DNA of 64,000 nt from Bufo bufo (GCF_905171765.1 NC_053392.1:444072837-444136836), one strand, 5' to 3'. Shown: positions 43,312-55,797, counted from the stretch's first letter. Notes: generated by a model from the sequence alone, not told the origin. Program-made: numbers and translations.

Positions 43312-44330
43312 ATGGCCAACAGACAGTTGCCTGGGACCTCAAAAGGAATGGGCAGTGGCAAAAATGTTGTTGTAGCCGGTACAAGTAGTAGCAGAAGAAG
43401 GGGTGGTGGTAGTAGCAGCTGCAGCAACAGGCAAGAGCTGCCACTGTCATCCAGCTGTATTGGAATGGTTGACTCACTCTTCAACATCATCTTAGGTGAC
43501 AACAGATACACACAGCCAGGAATTGGTGGGTTCCTCTTACACCACACTTAGTTGGCATGACCCATGAACAACCTCTGTTTTACTGCTCCTTCTGCTCAGG
43601 AAGTAATGTATGCTGTCGGCTCTGCTCCGCTTTTCACAGAGGACAAGCTTAGTGAGGACAGTCAGCAGATACAGGCCAGCACAGAGTTGGACGAGAGATC
43701 CACTGCATCCTCCCTTAGGTGTGCAACTAGCGATGATGACAGTTGGGTGGGAGCACATGTTGCGAGCGGTCAGGGTCGTGGCCATGAGACTGATGAAGAT
43801 TACAGATGGTGACTAGACAGTAGTCAATGATGATGTAGACAATCACATGTGGAAGAAGGGTGAATAGGGGGCATCATCTTCAGGGGGGTGAGTGTGGCAG
43901 CAGGTCCATGGGACAGCAGCAGGGTCGAAGCAGTGGAATATCTGGAGCCATATGCGCCCGGGGTAGACTGTCTGCTACTCAAGAGCCTACCTGTCAGGAA
44001 ACAACTAGCGATGCACAGGTTCATACAGGCAGCGGCAGACATTCAGCATGGAGTGGTAGGAGTAAAATGCCATACTCGGCAGAGTGGGAATTTTCTATCA
44101 AGTTGTTGCGGGACGTTAGCTTGGTGATATGCAAGATATGTTGCTAGAAGGTAAAGCTTGGTCAGAGTGCTAATGTTGGCCCCACGGTCTTGCGTCAACA
44201 CATGGAGCATCACCATAAAGTGGCCTGGGAAAACCGTGGCACTAATGTAGTGGTACAGCCTGACACAGCAACTGGCCTCCCAGCGGCCTGCACGCCTTCC
44301 TCAGCAGTCAGGGCTTTTTAACTTCAGTCC
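43312..44330 (+). pseudogene. hAT transposase relic, copy 3
   Basis: ATG at 43312 opens a Ser/Gly-rich frame (M-A-N-R-Q-L-P-G-T) to 43551. The next frame (43604-43812) has V-M-Y-A-V-G-S-A-P-L-F and then E-D-S-Q-Q. The BED finger region (44060-44230) is damaged: the first cysteine pair is followed by a stop, and Q-H-M-E-H-H-H-K follows in another frame. The similarity ends around 44330, before the catalytic core. Confidence 0.75.
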
Positions 44331-45090
44331 CTGCTCTCCTATTTCAAAGTCTTGAAGATGGCTTGGCCATACCCCCGTGTAGACTGAGGGGGGTACCTCT
44401 GCTTCTTCAGCAGCTGGGGGGGAGTGCACTTCAGATCAAGGCCTCTGTTCAACATCCCAGTCTCAAGCACTGGGGTTAACTATCCAAAATTCTTCTACAG
44501 TTTCTGGCTCTTCTGGTGCCAAGCCTTTTTCAGCAGGTTGAGGGAGAGGGTTTTCTAGCTGAGAAGATGCAGTGTCGAAGTTAGTTCCTGTGGAGATTTC
44601 TGCTAGGTCCTTGCTGGTCTTCCGGATTCACTTCATGCACTGGCAAATGGGGGTCAATCTGTGAGATCAACCTGTGCAGCTGCTGCTCCCCCCATCTGAG
44701 GTTCAGGAATTATCGGAACTGTTTCCTTGGTCCTTGATAACTAATGTGCTTCCCTTTTTAGAGTACAAGTTCGCTTGAGTCAGTTCTGGTGCAACTCTGG
44801 TGCTTCATGTTTGTCCAAATACAAAAAATCATATCTGTTAAATAATATGAGACATCCCAGTGACATATCTTTGAGATAAATCAGTACAAAGATATATAAC
44901 CCTAGTACCCCATATCATGCCAAGAGAAGGGGAGAGGGAAAACACACACACACAAAAAAGGGGGATTCTAAAATGTATTCCAACATGACCATATATTTGT
45001 CCAGTCAATAAGATTATTTCTACTTTTGTAGGCTATCTTTGCGTATTTCCTTACTTTATTTACCAAACTATACCAAGCTAATAAGTTGGT
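44331..45090. other. No recognised gene
   Basis: The minus strand from 44720 to 44390 gives a coding-like composition (for example ENPLPQPAEKGLAPEEPE and EEFWIVNP) with several stops. It could be a further degraded retroelement ORF. A (CA)n run lies at 44941-44954. Confidence 0.35.
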
Positions 45091-46573
45091 GCATCTTTAG
45101 CCATGCAGATTCTCTCTGAACTTGCTGATCTTGCCAGGAACAGGACTTTGAAAGTAAGAATCAAGATATCTTTGGCTCCATTTAACCCCCACCCCAACCA
45201 GATCATTCAGGATCACACTGTGCATATTAAATATCAATGTCGATTTTTTGTTTAGCTTGAGTTGGATCATATACTGAATGCCAAAAGTAAAAGTTCGCAA
45301 CCCCCAGCACAAGAGCAACAGCAATGTTTAAAGTCAGCTGCAGTATGATCACATCAAGAATGATAAGGCAATTTTTTCTTATACAATTTGCTCAGTGTTA
45401 CAGTGTGATTTGTATTTAACGTGTAATTTCCCATATATCTATATATACAATACCAATCCTCTTTGTTAAGACCGGGTATATCCCAATTAATTTATCTAAG
45501 AAAATGTTAATTAATTTATAAACTTGTGAAATCTTACCTATTCTTCCTTGAGGCTGAACCAGGTAATCAATGCAGAACAGCACCCAGTTCAAACACAAGC
45601 AGAATATAATTGATAATACCTAAACCAATTCTCACCATTCAATCCACTAATTTCCTGAAAAAGGTCATATGGAATCTAAGTACCCTCCCTGGACACTTGT
45701 GCAATATACTATAATTAATACCCAATCTCCTCCAAAATAACTCAGGACATTTGTAAAAACTCCTTTAAGTAGTGGTTGTCTCAAAGATGTAAACCCAAGT
45801 GATCCCCTGATACCAATCATTTGTTTCAAAGTGGTCCAGCATTTATTGATTAACATACTTGTTAGACATTTCCTATTTTCTCTTACTGCCAATTGTCCCA
45901 ACTCCAGTAACAGGAATAGATCATAGTATTCAGATTTCTCACCAGCTCCGCCAGTACCGGGCTGGAATGCTATTCCATCAGCATCTGAAGCTGAGATGCA
46001 AGGAAGTATCTATTAAATAATTGAAACCAACAGTTTACTACCATTATAAAATAGATCTGAACTTTCCCTGGCCTTTCTGAGTATTATGTCTCTGTCCTTA
46101 GAACTTATGATTTTGCCAACATACCACGAGGAGCACCCCCAGAAACAGTTTTTCTGCCCGCTAAATCGTGGGCACATTTTCCCCCAAATAGCGGTGAGAC
46201 GTTTTCTCTACCTAAGTTGTCCAAAATCCATGATTGTAAAAAGGTGACGGTCATTCTGTTCATCTCTCTCTGGTAATCCAATGATCTTAATATTGCAGCA
46301 TCTGGACCTGTCCTCTAGATCCATTATTTTAGTATGCAACATCGAATTCTCCACCACAATTTTGAAAACATCCTTTTTCCCACTCACTGACTCCATTTGC
46401 AAGAATTTTCCAAACATTATGAGTCTCAACATCTTTAAGTCTAAGCAGACAGTCAATGGGGTATATGAGAGGGAGGATGGTAGCATGGAAGAGCAGGAAA
46501 GTGAGGTATCTAGATGGCTAACAGTTAGAAGGCAGGGTAGAGTGCCAAAAAAGCTAGTCCTGATCTGACACAC
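45091..46573 (-). pseudogene. L1-type relic, ORF1-like and possible ORF2 end
   Basis: Minus strand, 46400-46260: LEDRSRCCNIKIIGLPER, the L1 ORF1 segment L-E-D-R-S-R-R-N-N-I-R-I-x-G-L-P-E. About 46100 gives K-D-R-D-I-I-L-R-K-A-R-E, again ORF1-like. From 45900 down the frames are compatible with an L1 C-terminus (F-T-S-L ... L-S-Y-F-G-G-D-W) but not diagnostic. A large internal part of ORF2 is missing. Stops throughout. Confidence 0.6.
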
Positions 46574-46869
46574 CCCAACAAGTTTGCAAGGTTGGCAGAT
46601 GAGGGGGATGTCAGTTCAGGGAGAGCACTGCTACAGCACGACACTTCCTCTGCCAGTCTTACATTTAGACCTTCTTCTATGCCTAAAACAGGCCCCTCTC
46701 CTTCACCGCCCACGCTACACCCACAATTTTAGACCTGGTGTGAGCAGGGATAAGTCACAGATAGTGGCACAACTAACAGTTGAGCCGCTATCTGCGCCTG
46801 AAATACGCCTAATTTAGGCTTATTTCAGTATAATAAATGACCTCCTATGTTACTATGTTACTTCACCAT
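46574..46869. other. No gene seen
   Basis: Contains a MITE- or LINE-tail-like end TATGTTACTATGTTAC at 46845-46860. Confidence 0.4.
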
Positions 46870-47931
46870 CCAAACAAGCCCACAGGATCACAGGATGGGC
46901 TGAAAGGTCCAAACTGGAACAGCAGGCCCAGTAGCAGGACTGAAACAGCGATCGCACCGAGTCAAATGTGCCAAATTGCAGCCAACAGGTAGCATAATGG
47001 GCTCCTGCCAGACATAATCCAGCCTAGGAGCACCACAAACCCCACACCCCTCTGGCCACTAGGCACCAGTCACAGTGTTCCTACAGCATGTAGGCCTCAA
47101 CAAGCACTTTGCAGCAATACAAACAGAATGAGAAAGCCGGAATTTGCTTGGCAGCACGCAGCTATGTCATGCCGTTCCTTGTGTAACAAGGAAGCCAACA
47201 CATCAACAGTCCAGGTGGTCTTTTCTGTGGCTGGAGGCACCATTAGTACTGGTGCTTCTCTTAGCTTGTTATGAGTACCCACAAGCAAGGATATAGTGAT
47301 CTGTTGCTAGGAGGCTAGGAGTGAATGTGCATGGCACTTTTGCAGCAAACTTGCTGCAAATGTATGCACCCATGTTTGCTGGAATTGCAGTGGGGTCTTC
47401 CTCTTGGGTAATATCTTTGCGCTTATCATATCCCTCACCTAGCCTTTTCATATGCAACCTGCCAGAATATTCATGCCCACTCTATCCCATGCACTCCAAC
47501 CTGGTCACAGTCTTGTACCACTACAATGCCCTTCTGTTTAAATACCCTCTCAAACAGCTCCACATCCATCTAGGTGGCTACTACCACCAGAATGGGCAAA
47601 TTATTAGCGGATGTAAGGTTAACCCAGGGAGGCTCAAGTGCATATTGATTCTGGAAGCAAATCTGTTAAAGTTGGCTGGACATCGTAGTGAACTTGGACC
47701 CTGTATTTCTCAGACGTGCCACTGACAGTCTATTTATATATGCCTAAACCATGACAACAATGTCCAGCAATATCTCCTGGGGAAGAAGGAGGGCCCTTAG
47801 GATGGGATTCCACCATTTTGCCCTCAGCAGCGGGTGTTCCTAGTTTAAAGGGGTGTGACTGGGCCAAGTAGCTTACAGGTTCTCCACACAGTTATTTCAC
47901 CTGGGTGCCTCAGTTGAGAGATCTCATCCAT

Positions 47932-48342
47932 AAAGGGGTTCTGCAGTTTGTTTTAACTGATTATCTATCCTCTGGATAGATCATCAGCATCTGACCGGCG
48001 GGGTTCCGACACCCGGGACCCCCGACGATCAGCTGCTTGAGAAGGCAGCAGCGCTCCAGCCTTCTCACTGTTTACTGCTGGCCCAGTGATATCACGACTA
48101 GTATCAACTGGCCTGGGCAGGGCTAAGCTCTGTTCACTTGAATGGAGCTTAGCCCCGCCCAGGCCAGTTGAAACTGGTCGTGACTTCACTGGGCCAGCGG
48201 TAAACAGTGAGAAGGCCGGAGCGCTGCTGCCTTCTCAAACAGCAGATCAGCGGGGGTCCCGGGTGTCGGACCGGGGCGGTCAGATGCTGATGATCTATCC
48301 AGAGGATAGATCATCAGTTAAAACAAACTGTAGAACCCCTTA
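47932..48342. mobile_element. 411-bp foldback MITE
   Basis: Almost perfect inverted halves centred near 48136. Ends AAAGGGGTTCTGCAGTTTG and, complement of the right, AAGGGGTTCTACAGTTTG. Flanks read TAA/TTAA. Arms are about 200 bp. Confidence 0.88.
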
Positions 48343-48655
48343 AAAGGGGTGTTCCCATCTTAGACAATGGGGGCATATCGCTAGGACCTCTGGGACCTGG
48401 ACCTATCTCGTAAACTGAGCCTTGAAAGCCATTGAGGGCACACCGCCCTTTATTCATTTCTATGGGCCCACCATAAATAGCTGAGTGCTGGGTGGCTGTA
48501 CATGCACGGAGTGTCCTCCGTGACTTTGAAGGCTCTGTTTATGAGATAGGTGCGGGTCCCAGAGGTGGGACTCGCACTTATTAGACAATGGGGGCATATG
48601 CTAGCTATATGCCCTTATTTCTGAGATGATACAGCCCCTTTAAGTTCTTTTAGGG
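48343..48655. mobile_element. MITE adjacent to the foldback
   Basis: Ends AAAGGGGTGTTCCCATC and, complement, AAAGGGGCTGTATCATC, with repeated ACAATGGGGGCATAT near both ends. It abuts the preceding MITE at a TTAA-like site. Confidence 0.6.
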
Positions 48656-48781
48656 ACTCACGAAGATCCTTGGCAAACTTATAGAACATGTTGTTATAAG
48701 TCTCTTTGTACTGTATCTCTTCTCAGCCACACAGGCATATTCCACTTCATCTTTTGTTAACTCAATGGCTTTGCACACAAT

Positions 48782-48957
48782 GGGGTAGATTTATCAAAAC
48801 TAGTGTAAAGGAAAAGTGGCTTAGTTTTCTATAGCAACCAATCAGATTCCACATTTCATTTTACAAAGGAGCTCTGATAAATGAAAGGTGGAATATGATT
48901 GGTTGCTATGGGCAACTAAGCCACTTTTCCTTTACACCAGTTTTGATAAATTTACCT
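48782..48957. mobile_element. Palindromic MITE, GGGTAGATTTATCAAAACT type
   Basis: Inverted ~80-bp arms, including GTGTAAAGGAAAAGTGGCTT and GCAACCAATCA on the left and their complements on the right. No coding. Confidence 0.88.
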
Positions 48958-49440
48958 CAATGTCCTGTTGGGAGTCATAATCCTCCAGTCGCCCATAATC
49001 TCATAGAGCTCACTAGGTCATGTGGCCCCCGAGATAAACTGATCTTGTAGCAGACCACACTAGGCACAGCAGAGCACCCTTCTTGATGCTTCTTTATGAG
49101 CCACTTCCACAACACCTGGAGAGCCACAGAGAATTGCTATACTGAATGTCCATCCTGCTGCATTCTAGAATAGAACTTCTTTCCCAAATCAGAGGTGGAA
49201 GTAACATCCACGTAGAGTGACTCAAGGTGGCCCACAATAGTATCCATAGTATTTAATTGTTCCAAGGGCATGACAATCACTGCTTGCCTGGTGTCACCTT
49301 CCAGCGGTTTCAAGGGCAGATTGGCCTGAAGGACTACTGGTACCTGATACAGCCGTGCCACTATCCTCTGCAGTTCTACCAAGTCGGACAGCAACATATT
49401 GTGTCTGTCAAGTTTGGACATGTTTATTATGGCTGCACCA

Positions 49441-49725
49441 ATGCGGATCGCCTCCTAGTGATGGTGAGCTCACTAAACGAGTTCAAGAGGGGCCTGGATA
49501 TATTTCTGGAGTGTAATAATATTACAAGTTATACTTACTAGACATGGGTTGTCCAGGGAGTTATTCAGATTGCCTGATTGGAGTTGGAATGGAAAATTGG
49601 CTTCTACCTCACAGGGAATTTTTTTGCCTTCCTCTGGATCAACTTGCAGGATAACAGGCTGAACTAGATGGACAAATGTCTTTTTTCAGCCTTATAAACT
49701 ATGTTGCTATGTTACTACGAGACAC
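49441..49725 (+). mobile_element. Repeat 3' tail (LINE-like) ending in TATGTTGCTATGTTAC
   Basis: Contains CTGAACTAGATGGACAAATG and the short tail repeat ATGTT(G/A)CT, a form common at the 3' end of frog LINE or SINE families. No coding frame is supported. Confidence 0.45.
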
Positions 49726-50950
49726 AGCTCTAGAGCTGCTGGCAACTTCTGGATTTTTGCCCCTGAGGCTCATACTGTTCTCATAATCCTGCTGACTACA
49801 CCAAAATTGTATTAGAGGACAGTGTTATTGTCAACACAAGGTTGAGATAGAGAGGTCACACTAGAGTATAATAGAACTAAAGACTTTACTAGAGAACTTT
49901 TTCAGCAATTAGTTGCGGCAAAGATGTCTTGGCATAGAATCTACCTATTCCTGTTACAAACAGCGATTGTTAATGTGATTGCTCTTACCATCCTTTGCTT
50001 ATACCCTTAAAATTATGTTGGCATGGGGAGATGATTGGGAATAGCCATCCATAGGCTGATATAAGAAGGCCTTTGGACTCTGCAATTTGAGAGTAATCTG
50101 GGGATCAAATATTAGGACATGGGTTTCTTAACACAATCGCAATGGGTAGTTTTGTGTTTTGACTTTTTACGATTGTGGAGAGTAGTTACAAAGAGCGTAT
50201 CTTGCTTTGCAGGACACACTACACAAATGTAATGCTTAGTTTCCCCTGTGAGTCCCATTAGAGAGACATTTTGTGATCAACTTACTGTATGTTTATGAGA
50301 CCTTTCTAAAGCTGAAACCCTTTTAACATCCTTGCTTTAATTTAGACAAATTCATGTGCAGCAAGCCCCGGAGGAGCCGGTGCAGACAATGGAAGTAGTA
50401 GTGGCCCTGTTGAAGTGTTGTGTTATGGTACTCCCAGTTGCTCCAAGGGGATCAGTGCTGTGGAAATATAGTATTGACGAACAAAGCCAGAATTGAAAGG
50501 AACAAAGTCTTTCTAAGTAAGTGCAACATAGAACTTCGAATACATTCAATAGCAGCAGATTTTGAGTGCAATCTTCTGGTATCGGTAAAGATTATGGAGG
50601 CAGGTTGGATGGCTGCAATTTAGCACTTTAGCACTTAATGCCTCACCTTACAGCAGTGTCTTGAAACGCTGGATGTAGTTGTTCACTCCACTGTCTTCTG
50701 AAGGATTTACTTGAGGCAGTATGTAAATGTATTTCACTTTGGAGAATCCTCTTTAGGAATAGGAGCTCAGACGTGAGCTTCCTTTTTCTTCTGTAGCTCA
50801 ACAGGAACTCGACCTGCTGGCAGCAAGCAGGACCAGCCCACTCCAACCGAGAGGGAAGGAACAGGGTGGTTAGCCCTGTTACTTGTTAACCCTTGTGAAT
50901 ATAAGGATATGGTGGCTCACTCCGTCGATAACTATGGATTGGGTGCTACT
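49726..50950. other. No recognised gene
   Basis: Read on both strands; short frames only, no catalytic motif, no clear termini. Confidence 0.5.
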
Positions 50951-51907
50951 AAGCCTAATGATTCACCCAGTCATAAGGAATTGTGACAAAAATAACTATA
51001 AAGGCTGAGCACTCACCACCTGGACCCCACAGAGAAAAAGATGAACCTGAGTAGTAATAACGCCTGAGTATTTTATTATAAAAAAATGCAGATAATGCGA
51101 CATAATAATAATTAAAAACAATGAAATATGATGAATACACAAAAGATTACAATAACTGTGGTTCAATCTAAAATAGTGACTGAGGTAGTTATCTAGCAGT
51201 AATAAATATTGACAGCGTGGATGGAATCACCATTCCGATATATAGCAGTATGTGTCTTCTAATATAATTAGAATATTCAATTCTGAGACATCGATATTGG
51301 ATGGTAGTAATAATCGTAACTAATATGGCGTATAATGTTCCCAACTCGATTGTTTGTTATCGATGTGCTGGCAATAAAAAATTCGACATAAAATCGCTAA
51401 TTGATATATTGTGATTAAACTTTCCAGTGGATGGTGATAGTGATGATCATAACTGGTATCGCATATACTGTTCCCAGCTCAATTATAAATTATCGATATG
51501 CTGGCAATAAAAGTTCGACATAAAATCGCTGACTGATATATTATGATTGCACTTCCCAGTATAGAGTAATAGTATTGCCGTACGACTTGCGCACACAGTG
51601 GCGTCCAACGTGGCTTACAATGTCGGATACAGCGGTACCTGGTTACAAGTTGTCAGCTGGAACGACTCGAACGATTCGACGGTCACTTGTCTATACGGTC
51701 TCCAGTGTCCTTCCGGACTGTCTCTAACCGTGGGGATTATTCAAGTGGTGTCTCCCGATTGTCAGGACCGAATATTTAAATTGCGGCGTTCCTTATATGC
51801 CAGGTAAGAATCGAGCCTCTATGGTATTGGACATTGCATGAATGAGGGTCCAAATCCAGAGTAAGTGGATAAATAATTGTCCATCAGCTGATGTGTGGGT
51901 CTCTAAA

Positions 51908-51957
51908 CAACCAGACGCGTTTCGGGGTCTTTTCCTGGCCCCTTCCTCAGTGGTGAC
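51908..51957 (-). ncRNA. Hammerhead ribozyme motif 3
   Basis: Minus strand: ACCA + CTGAGGA (51950-51944), stem II GGGG(CC)/CCCC, GAAA (51923-51920), CGCGTC, then TGGT. Stem I pairs ACCA with TGGT. Position 7 of the core (G here) is variable in hammerheads, so the core is acceptable. Confidence 0.7.
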
Positions 51958-52770
51958 CTGCAAAAGTAATCTATCCCTTTTTATATCCAGCATTCATTAA
52001 ATTCAGTGCATCATAAATTCCGGAGTGGAGTCGAATTAAAAGTAAACTCAGACATGGAATCTCCAAAATTCAAGGTATATAGAAAACTTGGTAAAAATAT
52101 GTATAGTTACATAAAAATCTGCACAAATGTTCTATGATTGTTTTCATTTCAACATGAACTATTGGATTTTGTCATTAATCGCCAAAAAATATAGCATGCA
52201 ATATTGATGCATTTTTTTGTCTCATAGGTGCGTTTTTTTCCAAAAGTGCGTTTTATTGCTCTTCACTGCTGTACATGCCAAGTGGGTAAGTTCCATATTT
52301 TATATTTCAAAAATTCTTTCCTCCATCTTATTTAAGTAAGCATTTTTAAGCAAACATTGTTTTTAAAGGCAACAACCACAGAATAATATTTGTCTTATTT
52401 AGCAACCTTGTGTATTTCGCTCAATAATTGGTAACTATAATGAATAATGTTATTAATAAAATCAAATCATATAATACTAAATATATATACTAAAAATTAT
52501 ATAAAATATGTATAACAACTATTTTAAAAAATGTAGTAGAGAAATTACAAAGTATTAAAGGCATACATAATATGACATATATATATAAAATCTTAAAATA
52601 TGGTGTAGAGTAAGTAGTCAAATTCATATCCAATTGTAACTTTATTGCTAATGTGACTATTCAAAGAAGGAAAATGAGTGGAGGCCCTCCACCCAAGGGG
52701 ACCAGAGTGGGTAAAAACAAACCACCTCTGGGCCGGCGTCGGATGGAGGGCGCCCACCCTAAGATCCATC

Positions 52771-54010
52771 TCAAAGGAAGCCAAAAAGCTCAAATTCGGT
52801 ATTTAGGCCCATAGGTATAATTGAGTTAAAATAAAAAATGAATCTGGATTCCACACGGGACATTTGTTTAATGAAGTCACCGCCTCTCCAATGGGATTTC
52901 ACACTTTCAATGGCAGCAAAAGAAAGACAGTTTGGATTCTGGTTATGATGTAATTTAAAATGTCTTGAAACTGTATGGTTGTCTGATCCACTTCTAATCT
53001 TAGTGAAATGCTCAGAAATTCTTTCTTTCAAAGTTCTTTTGGTGCGACCTATGTACTGCTTGTCGCACAGACACTGAAGAATATAAATAACATTTTTGCT
53101 ATTGCATGTCAAAAAATGTTGTATCTCGTGTGTAAAACCATTAGAAGTGGATGAGATTTTTGTCGTTTTTTATGGAAATGTGTCCTTTTGCAATTAGGGC
53201 AACTGTTACACCTAAAAAAAACTTTTAAATGGAGCCATTTATGTATGGAGGGATCCGACAGATTTCTATCTGACTTAACAGTTGGAGCAATTTTGAGACC
53301 TAAATTGGAAGCTCTGGTGTAAACTATAGTGGGCTTACTTGGCAATAGTGGTCCTATTGTTTTATCTTTTTGGATAAAATGCCAATATTCGTTAATGATT
53401 CTCTCAATATTTTTATGATGTGCATTGAAAGTGAGAATAATATGTGTCTGTTCTAATTGTGAAGTGTTTTTACATATTGTAGAATTTTCTGTATTTTTTT
53501 GATTTTTGTTAAAAAAGGTCTGTCTGTCCAACTGTTTTATCCTATTCAAGGAGTCCTCAACACATCTTATAGGATATTTTTTCTCTATAAACTGTGATTT
53601 TAAACCTTCTGCTTCTTGTTCGAAAATATAATTATCAGTGCAATTCCTCTTTAACCGTCTAAATTGACTCCCCGGAATATTAAGGAGCCACCTGGGTAGG
53701 TGGCAACTAGAGTGGAGAATAAAACAATTTCTGGCGGTGGGTTTTTGGTACGTAGAGCATATTAATCTGTCTTGCTCAACCCTTATATTTAAATCTAAAA
53801 ATTCTAAATGTGTTTTACTAATATGGGAGGAAAAACGTAAATTCAATTGGTTCACATTAATCGTCCCGGTGATCTGGCGGTCCCGGTGATCTGTGGATAA
53901 TATTCCGAATCAAAATAAAAATAGTTGTGTTTTAAAATCAACTCTACACCTTCCGCTATAAAATTAATTTGTTCATCATGGAATAGTTTACTGTTTTTAA
54001 GTTGACTGTT
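52771..54010 (-). pseudogene. Penelope-like RT fragments and GIY-YIG endonuclease
   Basis: The N-terminal piece at 54000-53870 reads E-L-I-L-K-H-N-Y-F-Y-F ... Q-I-T-G-T, just before the RT motif with G-T-A-M-G. The next piece starts at T-H-L-E-F-L-D-L-N-I (53855 frame), so the RT catalytic aspartates have been deleted. The frame continues through C-N-S-C-P-N-C-K-R (the CCHH cysteines) and shifts one base near 53167 in an A run. It ends with the GIY-YIG nuclease: V-I-Y-I-L-Q-C ... Q-Y-I-G-R-T-K-R-T-L-K-E-R-I-S-E-H. The stop is at 52771. GIY-YIG residues are intact; RT is inactive by deletion. Confidence 0.85.
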
Positions 54011-54277
54011 CATGGCTGCTTGTTACTTGTTAAACCTTGCCATCCATAATCTTGCAGGAACATACGGCCATAGCATACAATACATACATTATACAAACCT
54101 ATATACAATGGTAGTATCTTCAGGTCTGAGGTACTACACATGTACTAACATGGCAAACCTTAGGTGTAGTCAGACTCTGTTTGAAGTGTACGCCTGAGGC
54201 TTATGTCAGCAAAAAAGCTAAATTGTGTGCTATCAATGTATACAGAAAATAGTATCTGAACAATATCCATTGCTATT
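54011..54277. other. No gene seen
   Basis: Short spacer between the Penelope-like element and the retroviral LTR. Confidence 0.5.
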
Positions 54278-54298
54278 TGTTGAGGAAAGGTTGAGACG

Positions 54299-54344
<46 letters not shown>

Positions 54345-55797
54345 TGCAAACACATGCATGCATATATGATATATATGCATGCATTAATTGCCACTTTATA
54401 GGATGATGTGCGCAGATGTGCCCAGCATCTGCGCACATCTGCCCATAGTGGCCCACAGGGGCTCATGGTGGCCCCTGTGGGAAATATGTGCCCCCTTATA
54501 GGTCCCTGTCATCCTGATGGGCCCGGTCATCCTGATGGCTACAAAGAACTCAGGTTCAACAGAATCGGTCCCTGTCATCCTTATAGGGCCCGGTCATCCT
54601 GATGGCTACAAAGATCTCAGGTTCAACAGAATCGGAGTCCGTTGTTCTAATTATCTCCAGCGCTGCTGGAGATAATTATGCATGATAGAAGGAAGGGAGA
54701 AACCTCCCCTCCTTCTATTATACGCATTCCGGCAGCGCGATTACCATCGCGCTGCCCGGAATGCAAAGTGCTACAGGCAGGAGATCAAAGGCTTCTCCCG
54801 CCTGTTAGCAAGTGGCGCATCGGGACCACGCTCGTCCTGAGGCGCGCGGGCTGGCGCAGTGACGTCATCTGCGGCGGCCCACGTGTCCCTGATGGTGGCG
54901 CGCGCCCGGCGGCCCCTGCACTAGAGAGAGCCCCCCGCCTGAAGAGGATCAACCCCTGGACGAATGAGCACCCCCCTAGACGAACGAGCAACAGCGCTGA
55001 GTATCTGATTAACTCCTACCGCTATCCCACCAATGATTAACCCCTATAAACCCCTACTCCCCTGATTCACCCCTATTTCCCCTGATTAACCCTTGCCACT
55101 ATACCCTTATTTTCCTTCATCCTATTCACCCCCACTATTTCCCTACCTGCTGTACCTTACCCCTACCCACTACCTACTCACAACCTGCTGTACCCCTCAC
55201 TCTATCCCTGCCACCTGTATCCCTACTATTCCCCTGTACCCCAGAATTCACTTGCAAGGTATTAACCCTTGCATTGCTGAATCCCTACCCTTCAGTTCCC
55301 CTACACAAATCCTACCGGAGCATCCCTGCTCCCTATTCTGTGTTTGTGGCCTGCATTCACCCCTGCAGCGCCACTGTTAACCCTTGTCGTTACCTTAGGG
55401 ACAGGAATAGAACCAGGTGGGGTGGGCTGCTAATATTTGTGTAAGTGTATTGTATAGTCAGTTTGTGGGTGGAATTTGGGAACCGTGTAGTGTAGTTTAG
55501 TGCTGTATTTATAATACTGTATTGTTAGTGTATTGCGTGCGTAGTGTATTGTTGGTATTAATAAATACTGTGTTTTATTTGTAACTATCTGTAACGTGTG
55601 GTTATTAGCGATAGTTAGTTTAGTAAGGCGCATGCAGCTAGTTTAGTGGTTAGTGTAAGGCAAAGTATAGTGAAAGTATCGTATTATTAATATAAATGTA
55701 TAAATAGGTGGGGTCATCAATAGACGGCTCCTCCTATTTATGAATATTAATTATTAATATTTGCATAAATATTGGTGATTAATATTCCCCCTTTACA
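54278..55797 (+). repeat. 5' LTR (1520 bp)
   Basis: TGTTGAGGAAAGG ... CCCCCTTTACA. A (TA)n run lies at 54303-54342. The segment 54375-54490 is repeated at 63650-63770 in the 3' LTR. Near the 3' end AATAAA occurs at 55559-55564. Unusually long for an LTR; the C-rich block 55030-55390 with many CCCCT and CCCTA tracts contributes to this. Confidence 0.8.

Larger units (their letters stand above)
46870..49440 (-). pseudogene. gypsy-type gag/protease relic
   Basis: Minus strand, in order: gag at 49421-49080 (LYQVPVVLQANLPLKPLEG, then Y-V-D-V-T-S-T-S-D-L-G-K-K-F-Y-S-R) and more gag-like sequence at 48785-48655 (I-E-L-T-K-D-E-V-E-Y; M-F-Y-K-F-A-K-D-L). A protease follows at about 47740-47480: R-N-T-G-S-K-F-T-T-M-S with N in place of the catalytic D, then L-T-S-A-N-N-L-P-I and I-V-V-V-Q-D-C. 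Frame changes throughout. The pattern fits Ty3/gypsy elements of vertebrates. Three MITEs sit inside. RT was not found. Confidence 0.55.
50951..54010 (-). mobile_element. Penelope-like element, copy 3
   Basis: Minus strand: RT remnants (54010-53180), GIY-YIG endonuclease (53160-52771), AT-rich 3' region, hammerhead motif (51960-51905) and distal sequence to about 50951. Truncated on the 5' side near 54010. Target duplication not identified. Confidence 0.8.

Noticed and set aside
54678..55040. 120-codon frame in the retroviral LTR
   Set aside because: No similarity recognised, GC-rich LTR sequence; a gene inside the LTR cannot be supported without the second LTR.
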